NCBI GenBank assembly: GCA_031396505.1
Contig: JANNKX010000279.1
Span: forward strand, 1 to 18,588
Direction of reading: 5' to 3'
Origin: JAAFHS01 sp031396505
GTDB lineage: Bacteria; Pseudomonadota; Alphaproteobacteria; Rhodobacterales; Rhodobacteraceae
DNA: 18,588 bases
The stretch's first letter is position 1, and each line of letters opens with the position of its first letter. The notes under the pieces are model-generated. The model was not told the origin of the DNA. It did no database searches and saw only the letters and a program-made list of their open reading frames with translations. The position numbers and the translations under genes are program-made. This document shows, piece by piece, positions 1 to 6,917 of this stretch.

Positions 1-53
1 CCGACAAACTGGTCGCTGACATGATGGCAGCCAAGGCCGCGGCAGGCCACTAA
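1..53 (+). CDS. C-terminal tail of an unrecognised protein (partial)
   Basis: An open frame enters from the left edge and stops at TAA 51-53. The visible residues end DKLVADMMAAKAAAGH, an alanine-rich, probably helical tail. The piece is too short to name the protein. It is supported as a gene end by the absence of in-frame stops, high-GC codon use and a GC-rich hairpin 23 bases downstream that could end its transcript. Confidence 0.5.
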   Translation, partial: DKLVADMMAAKAAAGH

Positions 54-76
54 CCGCGCGGGACGCGGCAAGATAA

Positions 77-97
77 GGCCCCGCAACAGTCGGGGCC
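77..97 (+). terminator. candidate hairpin terminator after the leftmost gene
   Basis: GGCCCCG (77-83) and CGGGGCC (91-97) form a perfect 7-bp stem with a 7-base loop, 23 bases after the stop codon of the first gene. No clear T-run follows, so it may be a weak or Rho-assisted terminator or simply a 3' end stabiliser. Confidence 0.4.
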
Positions 98-167
98 GTT
101 GCCAGAGGTTGCCTGAAAAACGCCCATTTTTCGTGTTATACAGCCTAAATTCGGTATCAGGACAACC

Positions 168-518
168 ATGAAGCGCATTTCGGCAGGGACCGTAGGGATT
201 GAACAAGGCACGCGCGTGCTGTTTTCGGATTTCGCCGACGACGGCGTGATGTGGACGGGCAATGGCCCGCGCGAAAGCCGCCATATTGTGACGTTCAAGG
301 ACGCATTCAAGGAAACACCATCAGTCACGGTGTCAATCTCGATGTGGGATATGGACCACAAGACCAATTCGCGCGCCGATATCACGGCCGAGAACATTTC
401 GGTCAAGGGGTTTCATCTGGTGTTTCGCACCTGGGGGGATAGCCGGGTGGCACGGATCCGGGCCGACTGGCTGGCGATTGGCGCGGTCAAATCGGATGAT
501 GATTGGGAAATCGACTGA
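168..518 (+). CDS. H-type lectin domain protein
   Basis: This 116-residue protein is made almost entirely of one domain resembling the H-type lectin fold (PF09458), known from snail agglutinin and Dictyostelium discoidin. The matching part runs from about residue 40 to 106. It has the VTF start of the first strand, a central pattern PSVTVSISMWDMD (51-63), the polar NSRADI turn (67-72), ENISVKGFHLVFRTWGDS (76-92) and the closing IRADWLAIG strand (97-105). Family members are small beta sandwiches that usually form trimers or hexamers and bind N-acetylgalactosamine-type sugars. No signal peptide or membrane segment is seen, so secretion is not evident. The ATG at 168 follows an AGGA ribosome site (160-163). 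It stands alone, convergent with prs. The ligand and biological role are unknown; carbohydrate binding is inferred from the family only. Confidence 0.82.
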   Translation: MKRISAGTVGIEQGTRVLFSDFADDGVMWTGNGPRESRHIVTFKDAFKETPSVTVSISMWDMDHKTNSRADITAENISVKGFHLVFRTWGDSRVARIRADWLAIGAVKSDDDWEID

Positions 519-540
519 AGTTGACGGCTGTCAATTTCAG
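515..540 (+). terminator. hairpin overlapping the stop codon of the lectin gene
   Basis: CTGAAGTTGAC (515-525) pairs with GTCAATTTCAG (530-540) around a GGCT loop, giving an 11-bp stem with one G-U pair. It includes the TGA stop of the lectin gene. An AT-rich tail follows but no strict T-run, so terminator function is tentative. Confidence 0.35.
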
Positions 541-620
541 ACTATTTACAATGTTATCATATGGTTAGATTTAGATTTCCGCATTGGATTAACACTTTTT
601 TAAGACTCTGTGATCGGGCA

Positions 621-1641
621 TCAGCCGCGTTGATACATGCCTTCATAGATTGGTGTCAGAGTTTCAGTTTCAAACAGCGATGACACCGAGGTGCCGTTCC
701 AGATGTTCAGGATGGCTTGGGCAAAGATCGGGGCTGTCGGCACGATGCGGATGTTGGTGGCGGCACGCACGGCATCATTGGGTTCAATGGAATCGGTAAT
801 GACAAGGGATTTCATCACCGATTTGCTGACCCGTTCAACGGCCGGGCCGGACAGCACGCCATGGGTGATATAGCTGTGCACCTCCACCGCGCCGTTTTCC
901 ATCAGCACTTCGGCGGCTTTGCACAGGGTGCCGGCCGTATCGCAGATGTCGTCGACAATGATGCAGGTCTTGCCCGTGACATTGCCGATCACCGTCATCT
1001 CGGCCACCTCACCGGCCTTTTCGCGGCGTTTGTCGACAATGGCCAGCGGCGCGTTGATCCGTTTGGCCAGTTCGCGCGCGCGCGCCACGCCCCCCACGTC
1101 GGGCGAGACGACCATCAGATCGCCCATGCGCCCGGTAAAGTGATGTTCAATATCAAGCGCAAACACTGGGGAGGCATAAAGATTGTCAACCGGGATGTCA
1201 AAAAACCCCTGAATCTGTGCCGCATGCAGATCGAGCGTCAGGACACGGTCAACACCCGCCTCGGCGATCATGTTGGCGACGAGTTTCGCGGTGATCGGCG
1301 TGCGCGCCTTGGCGCGACGGTCCTGACGTGCATAGCCGAAATAGGGGATCACGGCGGTGATGCGGCTGGCGGATGACCGGCGCAGGGCATCGGTCATGAT
1401 CAGCAGTTCCATCAGGTTGTCATTGGCGGGGGTTCGACGTGGACTGGATAATATACATATCCTCGCCACGCACATTTTCGAACACTTCGACGAAAATCTC
1501 ACCATCATTGAACCGTTCGACCCGCGCTTCGACGAGGTTCACGCTCATTCCGCGATGCAATGACATGCGGCGCGCAATCGCGCGGCCCAACTGCATGCTC
1601 GCATTGCCCGCGATCAGTTTCGGTTCTGTGATGGCGGGCAT
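621..1641 (-). CDS. prs: ribose-phosphate pyrophosphokinase (PRPP synthase), reading frame interrupted by one extra base
   Basis: PRPP synthase transfers pyrophosphate from ATP to ribose 5-phosphate, feeding purine, pyrimidine, histidine, tryptophan and NAD synthesis in the cytosol. The N-terminal frame starts at ATG 1641 (MPAITEPKLIAGNAS), after an AGGA ribosome site, and carries the ATP-site segment RFNDGEIFVEVFENVRGED. It then runs into TGA at 1420-1422 after 73 residues. The rest lies in the next frame: PANDNLMELL, the catalytic YARQDRR loop, DLHAAQIQGFFD and the PRPP loop IIVDDICDTAGTL. Removing one C from the C5 run (plus-strand G5 at 1428-1432) restores STSNPANDNL and a 339-residue protein of normal length. 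Everything else is intact, so a sequencing or assembly error is the simplest reading. A genuine mutation or +1 ribosomal slippage at the proline codon is possible. It is divergent from the isomerase gene. Confidence 0.9.
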
Positions 1642-1664
1642 GTGTGATTCCTGTGACAGCGGCG

Positions 1665-1692
1665 TTGACACCGCTTAGCACCGGGTTAGCGT
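1665..1692 (+). promoter_or_regulatory. candidate promoter for the isomerase-hydrolase operon
   Basis: In the 77-base divergent spacer between prs and the isomerase gene, a perfect TTGACA (1665-1670) is followed after 16 bases by TAGCGT (1687-1692), a poor -10 match. It would place transcription start about 20 bases before the GTG start. The call rests mainly on the -35 element. Confidence 0.3.
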
Positions 1693-1718
1693 CTGCTCAA
1701 ACCCTGAAAGGAAAAACC

Positions 1719-2315
1719 GTGGCCCATATCGACTATTTCTTTGCAGCGATTTCGCCATTTACCTATCTGGGGGGCACGCGGTTGGAACAGATTGCCGCGC
1801 GGCATGGCGCGACCATCACCTATAAACCGCTGGACCCGATGGCGCTGTTTCCACGCACGGGCGGGCAGTTGCCGAAAGACCGGCATCCCAGCCGGATGGC
1901 CAACCGCGCACAGGAAATCCGGCGTTGGGGGGCGGCACTGGGGATGCCCGTCAACGTCAGGCCCGCGTTCTGGCCGACGAACGCGGCACCAGCGTCCTAT
2001 GCCATTATCGCGGCGCAAAAGGCGGGGGGCGGTGATCTGGGCGGGCTTGTGCATGCGGTGACGCGGGCCTGCTGGGCCGAGGAACGGAACGTGGCGGAGG
2101 ATGACGTGATCCGCGATGTGCTGATGGCACATGGGTTTGATGCAGGCGTGGCGGACCGTGGGATGATGATGGCAGCGGATGAATACGTGGCCAATCTGGA
2201 AGAGGCGGTTGTGCGGGGCGTGTTCGGCATTCCGACCTATCTGGTGGGCGATGAGCTGTTCTGGGGGCAGGACCGCTTGGCGCATCTGGACCTGCATTTG
2301 GCGGGCAAGCTGTGA
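1719..2315 (+). CDS. DsbA-family / 2-hydroxychromene-2-carboxylate isomerase-like protein
   Basis: The 198-residue protein resembles 2-hydroxychromene-2-carboxylate isomerases, glutathione-dependent thioredoxin-fold enzymes related to kappa-class glutathione transferases. Near the N-terminus, DYFFAAISPFTYLGG (5-19) supplies the Ser12-Pro13 pair seen where DsbA proteins have CxxC. Near the C-terminus, GIPT (170-173) gives the cis-proline loop and FWGQDR (181-186) is the family's typical ending. The lack of a CxxC argues against a disulfide oxidase. The start chosen is GTG 1719, seven bases after the strong GAAAGG site. The frame stays open upstream to 1644, but that would add a tail reaching into the prs promoter region. 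Its stop overlaps the next gene's start by GTGA, indicating an operon. The true substrate is unknown; aromatic ring degradation cannot be claimed without supporting neighbours. Confidence 0.85.
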   Translation: MAHIDYFFAAISPFTYLGGTRLEQIAARHGATITYKPLDPMALFPRTGGQLPKDRHPSRMANRAQEIRRWGAALGMPVNVRPAFWPTNAAPASYAIIAAQKAGGGDLGGLVHAVTRACWAEERNVAEDDVIRDVLMAHGFDAGVADRGMMMAADEYVANLEEAVVRGVFGIPTYLVGDELFWGQDRLAHLDLHLAGKL

Positions 2316-3091
2316 CAGTGCACCGGTTTGGAGCAGGCCCGCGCAAGGTTTTGGCGCTGCATTGTTCGCTGGCGCATGGTGGGGTCTGGGACGGGTTGGA
2401 TTTGCCCGGCAGCACGATTGTGGCACCCGATTTGCTGGGTCATGGGGCATTGCCGTTGTGGGATGGGGCGGGCGACTATCATACGGAATGCACGCGAGAC
2501 GTGATTGCCTTCGCGCAGGCCGAGGGGCCAATGGATGTGATCGGGCATTCATCGGGGGCCACGGTCGCGTTGCGCATGGCGATGGAGATGCCGGACCTGG
2601 TGCGGTCGCTGGTGTTGATCGAGCCTGTGCTGTTCGCGGCGGCGCGGGCGGCGGGGGATCCGGCGTTCGGGGTGCATCTGGCGGCGTTTGCGCCGTTTGA
2701 GGCAGCTATGGCAGCGGGTGATATGGCGGCGGCAACAGCGTTTTTTCATGGCTATTGGAGCGGCACGGATTTCGCATCACTGCCCGCAAGGTTGCAGGCC
2801 TATATGACCGCGCGGATCAATCTGATCCCGGCGCAATTGGACGTGATGATGCGGGACGCGGCGGGATTGCTGGGGCACATGCGATTGGAAAGTCTGGGAA
2901 TTCCGGTGTTGCTGATGGAAGGCGCGACCTCGCCCCCTGTGATGGCGGCGATACAGGCGGAACTGGCGCGGCGACTGCCACGGGTGCGCCGGGTGGTAGT
3001 AGAGGGGGCGGGGCATATGGCATTAATGACCAACGAGGTAGAGGTGTCAGCCATGATCGCGGGGTTTTACGGTACTTCGTCGATGATGTAA
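2312..3091 (+). CDS. alpha/beta hydrolase
   Basis: A 259-residue alpha/beta-hydrolase-fold protein. The strand and oxyanion region LALHCSLAHGG (14-24) is followed by the nucleophile elbow GHSSG (78-82) with Ser80 as expected nucleophile, and GAGHMALMTN (232-241) supplies the catalytic histidine His235. The PDLLGHG stretch (39-45) is typical of the fold. No signal peptide is seen, so it is probably cytosolic. It begins with GTG overlapping the stop of the isomerase gene by four bases, so the two are likely translationally coupled and may act on the same small molecule. Its last 25 bases overlap the convergent YcgN-like gene. The hydrolysed bond (ester, lactone or C-C) cannot be told from sequence. 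Confidence 0.87.
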   Translation: MTVHRFGAGPRKVLALHCSLAHGGVWDGLDLPGSTIVAPDLLGHGALPLWDGAGDYHTECTRDVIAFAQAEGPMDVIGHSSGATVALRMAMEMPDLVRSLVLIEPVLFAAARAAGDPAFGVHLAAFAPFEAAMAAGDMAAATAFFHGYWSGTDFASLPARLQAYMTARINLIPAQLDVMMRDAAGLLGHMRLESLGIPVLLMEGATSPPVMAAIQAELARRLPRVRRVVVEGAGHMALMTNEVEVSAMIAGFYGTSSMM

Positions 3092-3507
3092 TCTTCCCAG
3101 TCGTCTTCATCGACCGCGTATTCCGGGATTGTCCAGCCGCGCACGGACATGCCCGCGTCATGCACGGAATTGGGATCCCCCGTCAGCAACGGGTGCCATT
3201 CCTGCAAGGGCTTGCCTTCGTGCAACAGGCGATAGGCGCAGGTTTGCGGCAGCCAGTAGGCGATTTTCGGCAGCGTTTTGGGATTCAGGACGACGCATTC
3301 GGGCACGTATTTCTTGCGGTCGGGATAGTTGGTGCATTGGCAGGTTTCGCCATCCAGCAGGCGGCAGGCCACGCGGGTGAAGGCCACCTCGCCGGTATCT
3401 TCAAACTCCAGCTTGTTCAGGCAGCATTTGCCGCAGCCATCGCACAAGGCCTCCCATTCGGGGGGGGTGAGTTTTGTCAGGGGCAGGTCCCAGAAACGGG
3501 GGCGCAT
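3067..3507 (-). CDS. YcgN/YkgJ-type cysteine-cluster protein (UPF0260 family)
   Basis: This 146-residue protein matches the YcgN family. It opens with RPRFWDLPLTKLTPPEWEAL and then the signature CDGCGKCC (Cys22, 25, 28, 29). Further cysteines at 48, 56, 58, 71 and 90 suggest a bound metal, probably zinc or an iron-sulfur cluster, although no biochemical role is established for the family. Its length is normal. The ATG shares one base with the TAA stop of ribF (TAATG), so translation is probably coupled to ribF. Its 3' end overlaps the convergent hydrolase gene by 25 bp. The conserved placement next to ribF may hint at a flavin or metal-maintenance link, but that is inference. Confidence 0.9.
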   Translation of the reverse strand: MRPRFWDLPLTKLTPPEWEALCDGCGKCCLNKLEFEDTGEVAFTRVACRLLDGETCQCTNYPDRKKYVPECVVLNPKTLPKIAYWLPQTCAYRLLHEGKPLQEWHPLLTGDPNSVHDAGMSVRGWTIPEYAVDEDDWEDYIIDEVP

Positions 3508-4427
3508 TATAGCTGTGCCAGAATGCTGCGGGCGCGGTCCGTGTCGGCGGCCATCTGGGTGATCAGGGCGGGCAAGCCATCGAATTTCAATTCGGGGCGC
3601 AGAAAATCGACGAGGGCGATGCTGAGGTGTTGATCGTAAAGATCGCCTTTGAAATCAAGCAGGTAGGTTTCAAGGTTGGGCGTGTTTTGGCCAAACATCG
3701 GGCGCACACCAAGGCTGGCAGCACCCATGTAACGGCCGGTATGGGGCCCGGTCAGCACATCGGCGATGACGGCATAGACGCCCATGCGGGGCAGATGCAG
3801 GCCATTAAGCGCCATGTTCGCGGTGGGATACCCCAGTTCGCGGCCACGCTTTTCGCCGTGGATCACCGGGCCTTCGATGCGGTGCCAGTGGCCCAGCATG
3901 CTGGCTGCATCGCGGGGGCGTCCATCCGTCAGGGCGGTGCGGATCGCGGTAGAGGAAATCGCGGTATCATTGGCGCGGATCAGGGGGGCGATGGTGGTGC
4001 GGAATCCATGTGTGTGGCCAAGGGCCTGCAGGTCGGCGGCGGTGCCCGCGCGGCCCTTGCCGAAGCAGAAATCTGCACCGATGACGACGTGGGAAATGCC
4101 AAGGCCGGTAGCGAGGATTTCACGCGCGAAGGTATCGGGGGACATGCCTGCGATACGGGCATCGAAGGGCAGTTCGAACAGGTGTTCGACGCCAAGGGCG
4201 GCGAGCTGATTGGCACGCGATTCGGCATTCATCAGGCGGAAGGGGGTGCCGGGGCGGAAGTATTCGCGGGGGTGCGGTTCGAATGTGATGATGCCCAAAG
4301 TCGCGGGGCCACGGGCGAGATCAAGCACAGACTGATGGCCCAGATGCACACCATCAAAGTTACCAAGTGCGACGGATGCACCGCGCGCGGATGGATCAAG
4401 CCCTTGCCAGTGGTGATAAATCTTCAT
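3507..4427 (-). CDS. ribF: bifunctional riboflavin kinase / FAD synthetase
   Basis: RibF phosphorylates riboflavin to FMN and adenylylates FMN to FAD in the cytosol. The 306-residue protein has both modules. The N-terminal nucleotidyltransferase has GNFDGVHLGH (22-31), TFEPHP (48-53), the flavin-binding VIGADFCFGKGRAGT (115-129) and ISSTAIR (157-163). The C-terminal riboflavin kinase domain has GEKRGRELGYPTAN (191-204) and the NLETYLLDF stretch toward the end. Length is typical for the family. It lies 27 bases after the MaoC gene and its stop overlaps the start of the YcgN-type gene, so these three probably share a transcript. No FMN riboswitch was noticed upstream; it seems to be expressed from within the operon. 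Confidence 0.97.
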   Translation of the reverse strand: MKIYHHWQGLDPSARGASVALGNFDGVHLGHQSVLDLARGPATLGIITFEPHPREYFRPGTPFRLMNAESRANQLAALGVEHLFELPFDARIAGMSPDTFAREILATGLGISHVVIGADFCFGKGRAGTAADLQALGHTHGFRTTIAPLIRANDTAISSTAIRTALTDGRPRDAASMLGHWHRIEGPVIHGEKRGRELGYPTANMALNGLHLPRMGVYAVIADVLTGPHTGRYMGAASLGVRPMFGQNTPNLETYLLDFKGDLYDQHLSIALVDFLRPELKFDGLPALITQMAADTDRARSILAQL

Positions 4428-4454
4428 GCGGCCCCGGTGGACGGGACGCGCCCG

Positions 4455-4898
4455 TCAGTCGAACTTGCGGCTTGGCGCAAGAACCAGCGCCTCCCCCTTC
4501 AGGACGACGGTATCGCCCACGGCGCAGTGGGTTTCAAGGGTGACACGGCGACGCGAATGATCGATGGCGGTGACGGTAACATGGGCGGCCACCATATCGC
4601 CGGGGCGGACGGGGGCCATGAATTTCAGGGATTGGCCCAGATAGACGGTGCCGTGTCCGGGCAGTTGTTCGCCAATGACGGCGGAAATCAGGCTGGCGGT
4701 CAGCATGCCATGGGCGATGCGGCCTTCAAAGATGGTGTCCTGGGCATAGTCTTCATCCAGATGGACAGGGTTGTGGTCTGTGCTGACCTCGGCAAAAAGC
4801 GAGATATCACGGTCACTTACGAGTTTCATCAATGACCGGGTCATGCCGATTTCGATATCCTCGATGCAAATCGTGCCGCGTGGAGCGTTATCGAGCAT
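4455..4898 (-). CDS. MaoC family hydratase ((R)-specific enoyl-CoA hydratase-like)
   Basis: A single hot-dog-fold MaoC domain of 147 residues. It contains the hydratase motif: Asp41 and His46 in STDHNPVHLDEDYA (39-52), followed by GRIAHGML (59-66). PhaJ-type enzymes with this motif add water to trans-2-enoyl-CoA to give (R)-3-hydroxyacyl-CoA, linking fatty-acid oxidation to polyhydroxyalkanoate synthesis. Other MaoC proteins act on different acyl-CoAs, so the substrate is open. The start at 4898 is chosen because AAGGAGGA lies directly upstream; an ATG 18 bases earlier sits before that ribosome site. It is the first gene before ribF, with a 99-base spacer separating it from the HAD gene. Confidence 0.9.
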   Translation of the reverse strand: MLDNAPRGTICIEDIEIGMTRSLMKLVSDRDISLFAEVSTDHNPVHLDEDYAQDTIFEGRIAHGMLTASLISAVIGEQLPGHGTVYLGQSLKFMAPVRPGDMVAAHVTVTAIDHSRRRVTLETHCAVGDTVVLKGEALVLAPSRKFD

Positions 4899-4949
4899 GG
4901 AATCCTCCTTGGTCATCAGACGAAGATATCATGCTGCATCTGCAAAGCA

Positions 4950-4955
4950 ATTATA
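4950..4955 (-). promoter_or_regulatory. candidate -10 element upstream of the MaoC-ribF-ycgN genes
   Basis: On the minus strand the spacer contains a perfect TATAAT (4955-4950) in an unusually AT-rich stretch, about 52 bases upstream of the MaoC start codon. No good -35 hexamer is seen at 16-18 bases, so the call is tentative. Confidence 0.33.
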
Positions 4956-4997
4956 TTCTGTAGGGATGTAAAAATTAGTTTCTTTGTTGCGCCGCCG

Positions 4998-5888
4998 CTA
5001 GCGTAGAAAACTGATTGCAAAGGTCGGCGACAGCATCTTTTCGGACAGCCAGCCTTCCAGCAAGTGCTTGTCCGGATTGGCGGGATCGGCCCCAAACTGA
5101 TCCGCCGCAAGGCCTGCGGTGATGAACAGGGTATCCAGCCCTTCGGATTGGCCGCCCTGAATATCGGTCGCAATGCCATCGCCGATGCACAGCACGGGCA
5201 CGTCATCGCGGGCCATCAGGGCGGTCAGGCGGCGGCGCGCGAGGTCATAGATCGGCGGATGGGGTTTGCCGAAATACAGCGCCAGCCCCCCCTTTTCCTC
5301 ATAGGCCTGCGCAATGGCCCCGGCGCAATACACCCGCTTGTGGCCCAGATCGACGACGATATCGGGATTGGCGCAAAGCATGGGCAGACCACGGGTTTTC
5401 GCCAGCAACAGTTGGGCTGCATAGTCATCGGGCGTTTCTGTCTGATCATCGAACAGGCCGGTGCAGACGATGCCTTCGGCTTCGGACAACGACACTTGCA
5501 CAATCGGGGGTTCGTTTGCGGCGATCATTGCAACATCATCGGCGAAATCGGTAAAGAAAACCTGATCCTTTGGGGCACCGATGTGAAACACGCGCCGCCC
5601 CACGGCCCCGGTGACAAGGGCATATTGTGCAGCGTCGCCGGAACTGACCACCTCGTGATAGCAATCACGCGGGACGCCAAGGGTATCCAACTGTTTGATA
5701 ACGCTTGATTTTGGCCGTGGAGAATTGGTCAGTAGCAACACGGTGCCGCCTTTGGCCTTGTAGGCGCGCAGGGCGGCAACGGCATCAGGGTAGGCGGTGA
5801 CGCCGTTATGCAGACACCCCCAGAGATCACAAAACACCGCCTCGTACCGGGCAGAGACGTCGGCAAGTGACGCGATGATTTCGGTCAT
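4998..5888 (-). CDS. HAD superfamily subfamily IIA hydrolase (TIGR01459-like)
   Basis: A 296-residue HAD-like protein related to NagD and p-nitrophenyl phosphatases. Motif I is CDLWGCLHNG (20-29) with nucleophile Asp21. Motif II is LLLTNS (51-56), the lysine of motif III is in FGKPHPP (Lys208), and motif IV is GDGIATD (236-242). The cap is of the C2 type inserted between motifs II and III. The usual second Asp of motif I (DxD) is replaced by Trp23, which appears characteristic of this alphaproteobacterial subgroup and makes ordinary phosphatase chemistry uncertain. An AAAGGG ribosome site precedes ATG 5888. It follows the pyrophosphatase gene by 53 bases. The physiological substrate is unknown. 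Confidence 0.9.
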   Translation of the reverse strand: MTEIIASLADVSARYEAVFCDLWGCLHNGVTAYPDAVAALRAYKAKGGTVLLLTNSPRPKSSVIKQLDTLGVPRDCYHEVVSSGDAAQYALVTGAVGRRVFHIGAPKDQVFFTDFADDVAMIAANEPPIVQVSLSEAEGIVCTGLFDDQTETPDDYAAQLLLAKTRGLPMLCANPDIVVDLGHKRVYCAGAIAQAYEEKGGLALYFGKPHPPIYDLARRRLTALMARDDVPVLCIGDGIATDIQGGQSEGLDTLFITAGLAADQFGADPANPDKHLLEGWLSEKMLSPTFAISFLR

Positions 5889-5916
5889 TTCAGGCCCTTT
5901 CCGGCAGTCTTTATTC

Positions 5917-5937
5917 CGTCTTTATTTGGTAAAGACG
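5917..5937 (-). terminator. hairpin between the pyrophosphatase and HAD genes
   Basis: CGTCTTTA (5917-5924) pairs with TAAAGACG (5930-5937) around a 5-base loop, just after the pyrophosphatase stop. There is no T-run on the minus strand. The motif GTCTTTATT also occurs as a direct repeat (5907-5915 and 5919-5927). It could be a weak terminator or a regulatory element ahead of the HAD gene. Confidence 0.35.
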
Positions 5938-5941
5938 CCAA

Positions 5942-6859
5942 TCACATCTTGAGGGCGGGAATGATCTGCTTTTTGCGGCTCATCACGCCCGGCAGGACGA
6001 CGGTATCGCCGGTGACGGTGCAGCCAAACGAGGCTTCGGCAATGGTTTTCACCAGATCGTTCGGCACCAGAAGTGTCGCCTCTTCGTTCAGGATATCGAT
6101 GATGAACAGCATGACCTGTTCGGCGCCATCTGCCGTGGCCACGCCGGGCATCGCGGCCATGAGGGATGCCTTGCGATCCAGCAGCATCTTGGGTGCTGTG
6201 GTTTCCAGCACGGAAATGCGCATCTCGTGCCCGTCGATATTGTATTCCTTGCTGTCCATGCGCAGCAGTTCAGCGTCCGAGAAGGCACCCACATCGGATT
6301 TCGCGGCGAACATGTCTGCGGCGAAGGCGGGGATATCGACGCCAAGATCACGCGCGAGTTGTTCGGCCACGGCGCGGTCATGCGGGGTGGTCATGGGCGA
6401 GCGGAATTCCATCGTGTCCGACAGGATACAAGTCAGCATGGCACCACGGATGGCCTTTGGGGCGGTGTGCACGGCGTCGCCCATCAGGTCGTGCATGATG
6501 GTGGCGGTACAGGCGAGCGGGCGGATGGTGATGTCGATGGGGGATTTGGTCTTGATACCGCCGACCAGCATGTGGTGGTCAATGATGCCGGTGACATTGG
6601 CGTCATGGATGCCGGGCGGCAGTTCGGCAGGGTTGTTGGTGTCGACGATGACGACGGTATCGGCGGCAGAAACGTCGGTGATGATTTCGGGTTTATCAAG
6701 GCCCCAGTGGCGCAGCATGAAGGCGGCTTCGGTGTTGGGTTCACCCAGAAGGACGGGTTTGGCGGGGGTGCCTTGGCTGGTCAGATACCAGGCCCAGATG
6801 ATGGGGGAACCGGTGCTGTCGGTGTCGGGGGATTTATGGCCGAAAACGAGTGTGGTCAT
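5942..6859 (-). CDS. ppaC: manganese-dependent inorganic pyrophosphatase (family II, DHH)
   Basis: The 305-residue enzyme hydrolyses pyrophosphate to phosphate in the cytosol, pulling biosynthetic reactions forward. It is a DHH-superfamily protein. Metal ligands are recognisable in GHKSPDTDS (7-15; His8, Asp12, Asp14), VDTNNP (Asp73), the DHH motif IIDHHM (92-97) and LSDT (Asp148). The C-terminal DHHA2 domain ends with the substrate-binding SRKKQ (294-298). Length matches the family. The start chosen gives MTTLVFGHK, the normal N-terminus; an in-frame upstream extension to 7060 would run into the EamA gene and is rejected. Family II enzymes are less common than PpA in proteobacteria but do occur in Rhodobacterales. 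It lies downstream of the EamA gene on the same strand. Confidence 0.95.
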   Translation of the reverse strand: MTTLVFGHKSPDTDSTGSPIIWAWYLTSQGTPAKPVLLGEPNTEAAFMLRHWGLDKPEIITDVSAADTVVIVDTNNPAELPPGIHDANVTGIIDHHMLVGGIKTKSPIDITIRPLACTATIMHDLMGDAVHTAPKAIRGAMLTCILSDTMEFRSPMTTPHDRAVAEQLARDLGVDIPAFAADMFAAKSDVGAFSDAELLRMDSKEYNIDGHEMRISVLETTAPKMLLDRKASLMAAMPGVATADGAEQVMLFIIDILNEEATLLVPNDLVKTIAEASFGCTVTGDTVVLPGVMSRKKQIIPALKM

Positions 6860-6917
6860 GGGGGAGCGCGCCTCACGATGGATTTCGGGCGGTGTATAGG
6901 CGGGGTTGCGGGGATTG

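Noticed and set aside
1644..1718. Upstream ATG start for the DsbA/isomerase-like gene, looking like a signal peptide
   Set aside because: The extra residues begin inside the prs ribosome-site region, and a strong GAAAGG site sits just before GTG 1719; family proteins start at the strand beginning HIDYFF.
3627..4835. A 402-residue plus-strand open frame opposite ribF and the MaoC gene
   Set aside because: It spans two well-supported genes on the other strand, lacks a ribosome site, and its composition is that of an antisense shadow.
4899..4997. FMN riboswitch upstream of the ribF cluster
   Set aside because: The 99-base leader is too short and shows none of the conserved FMN-aptamer segments.
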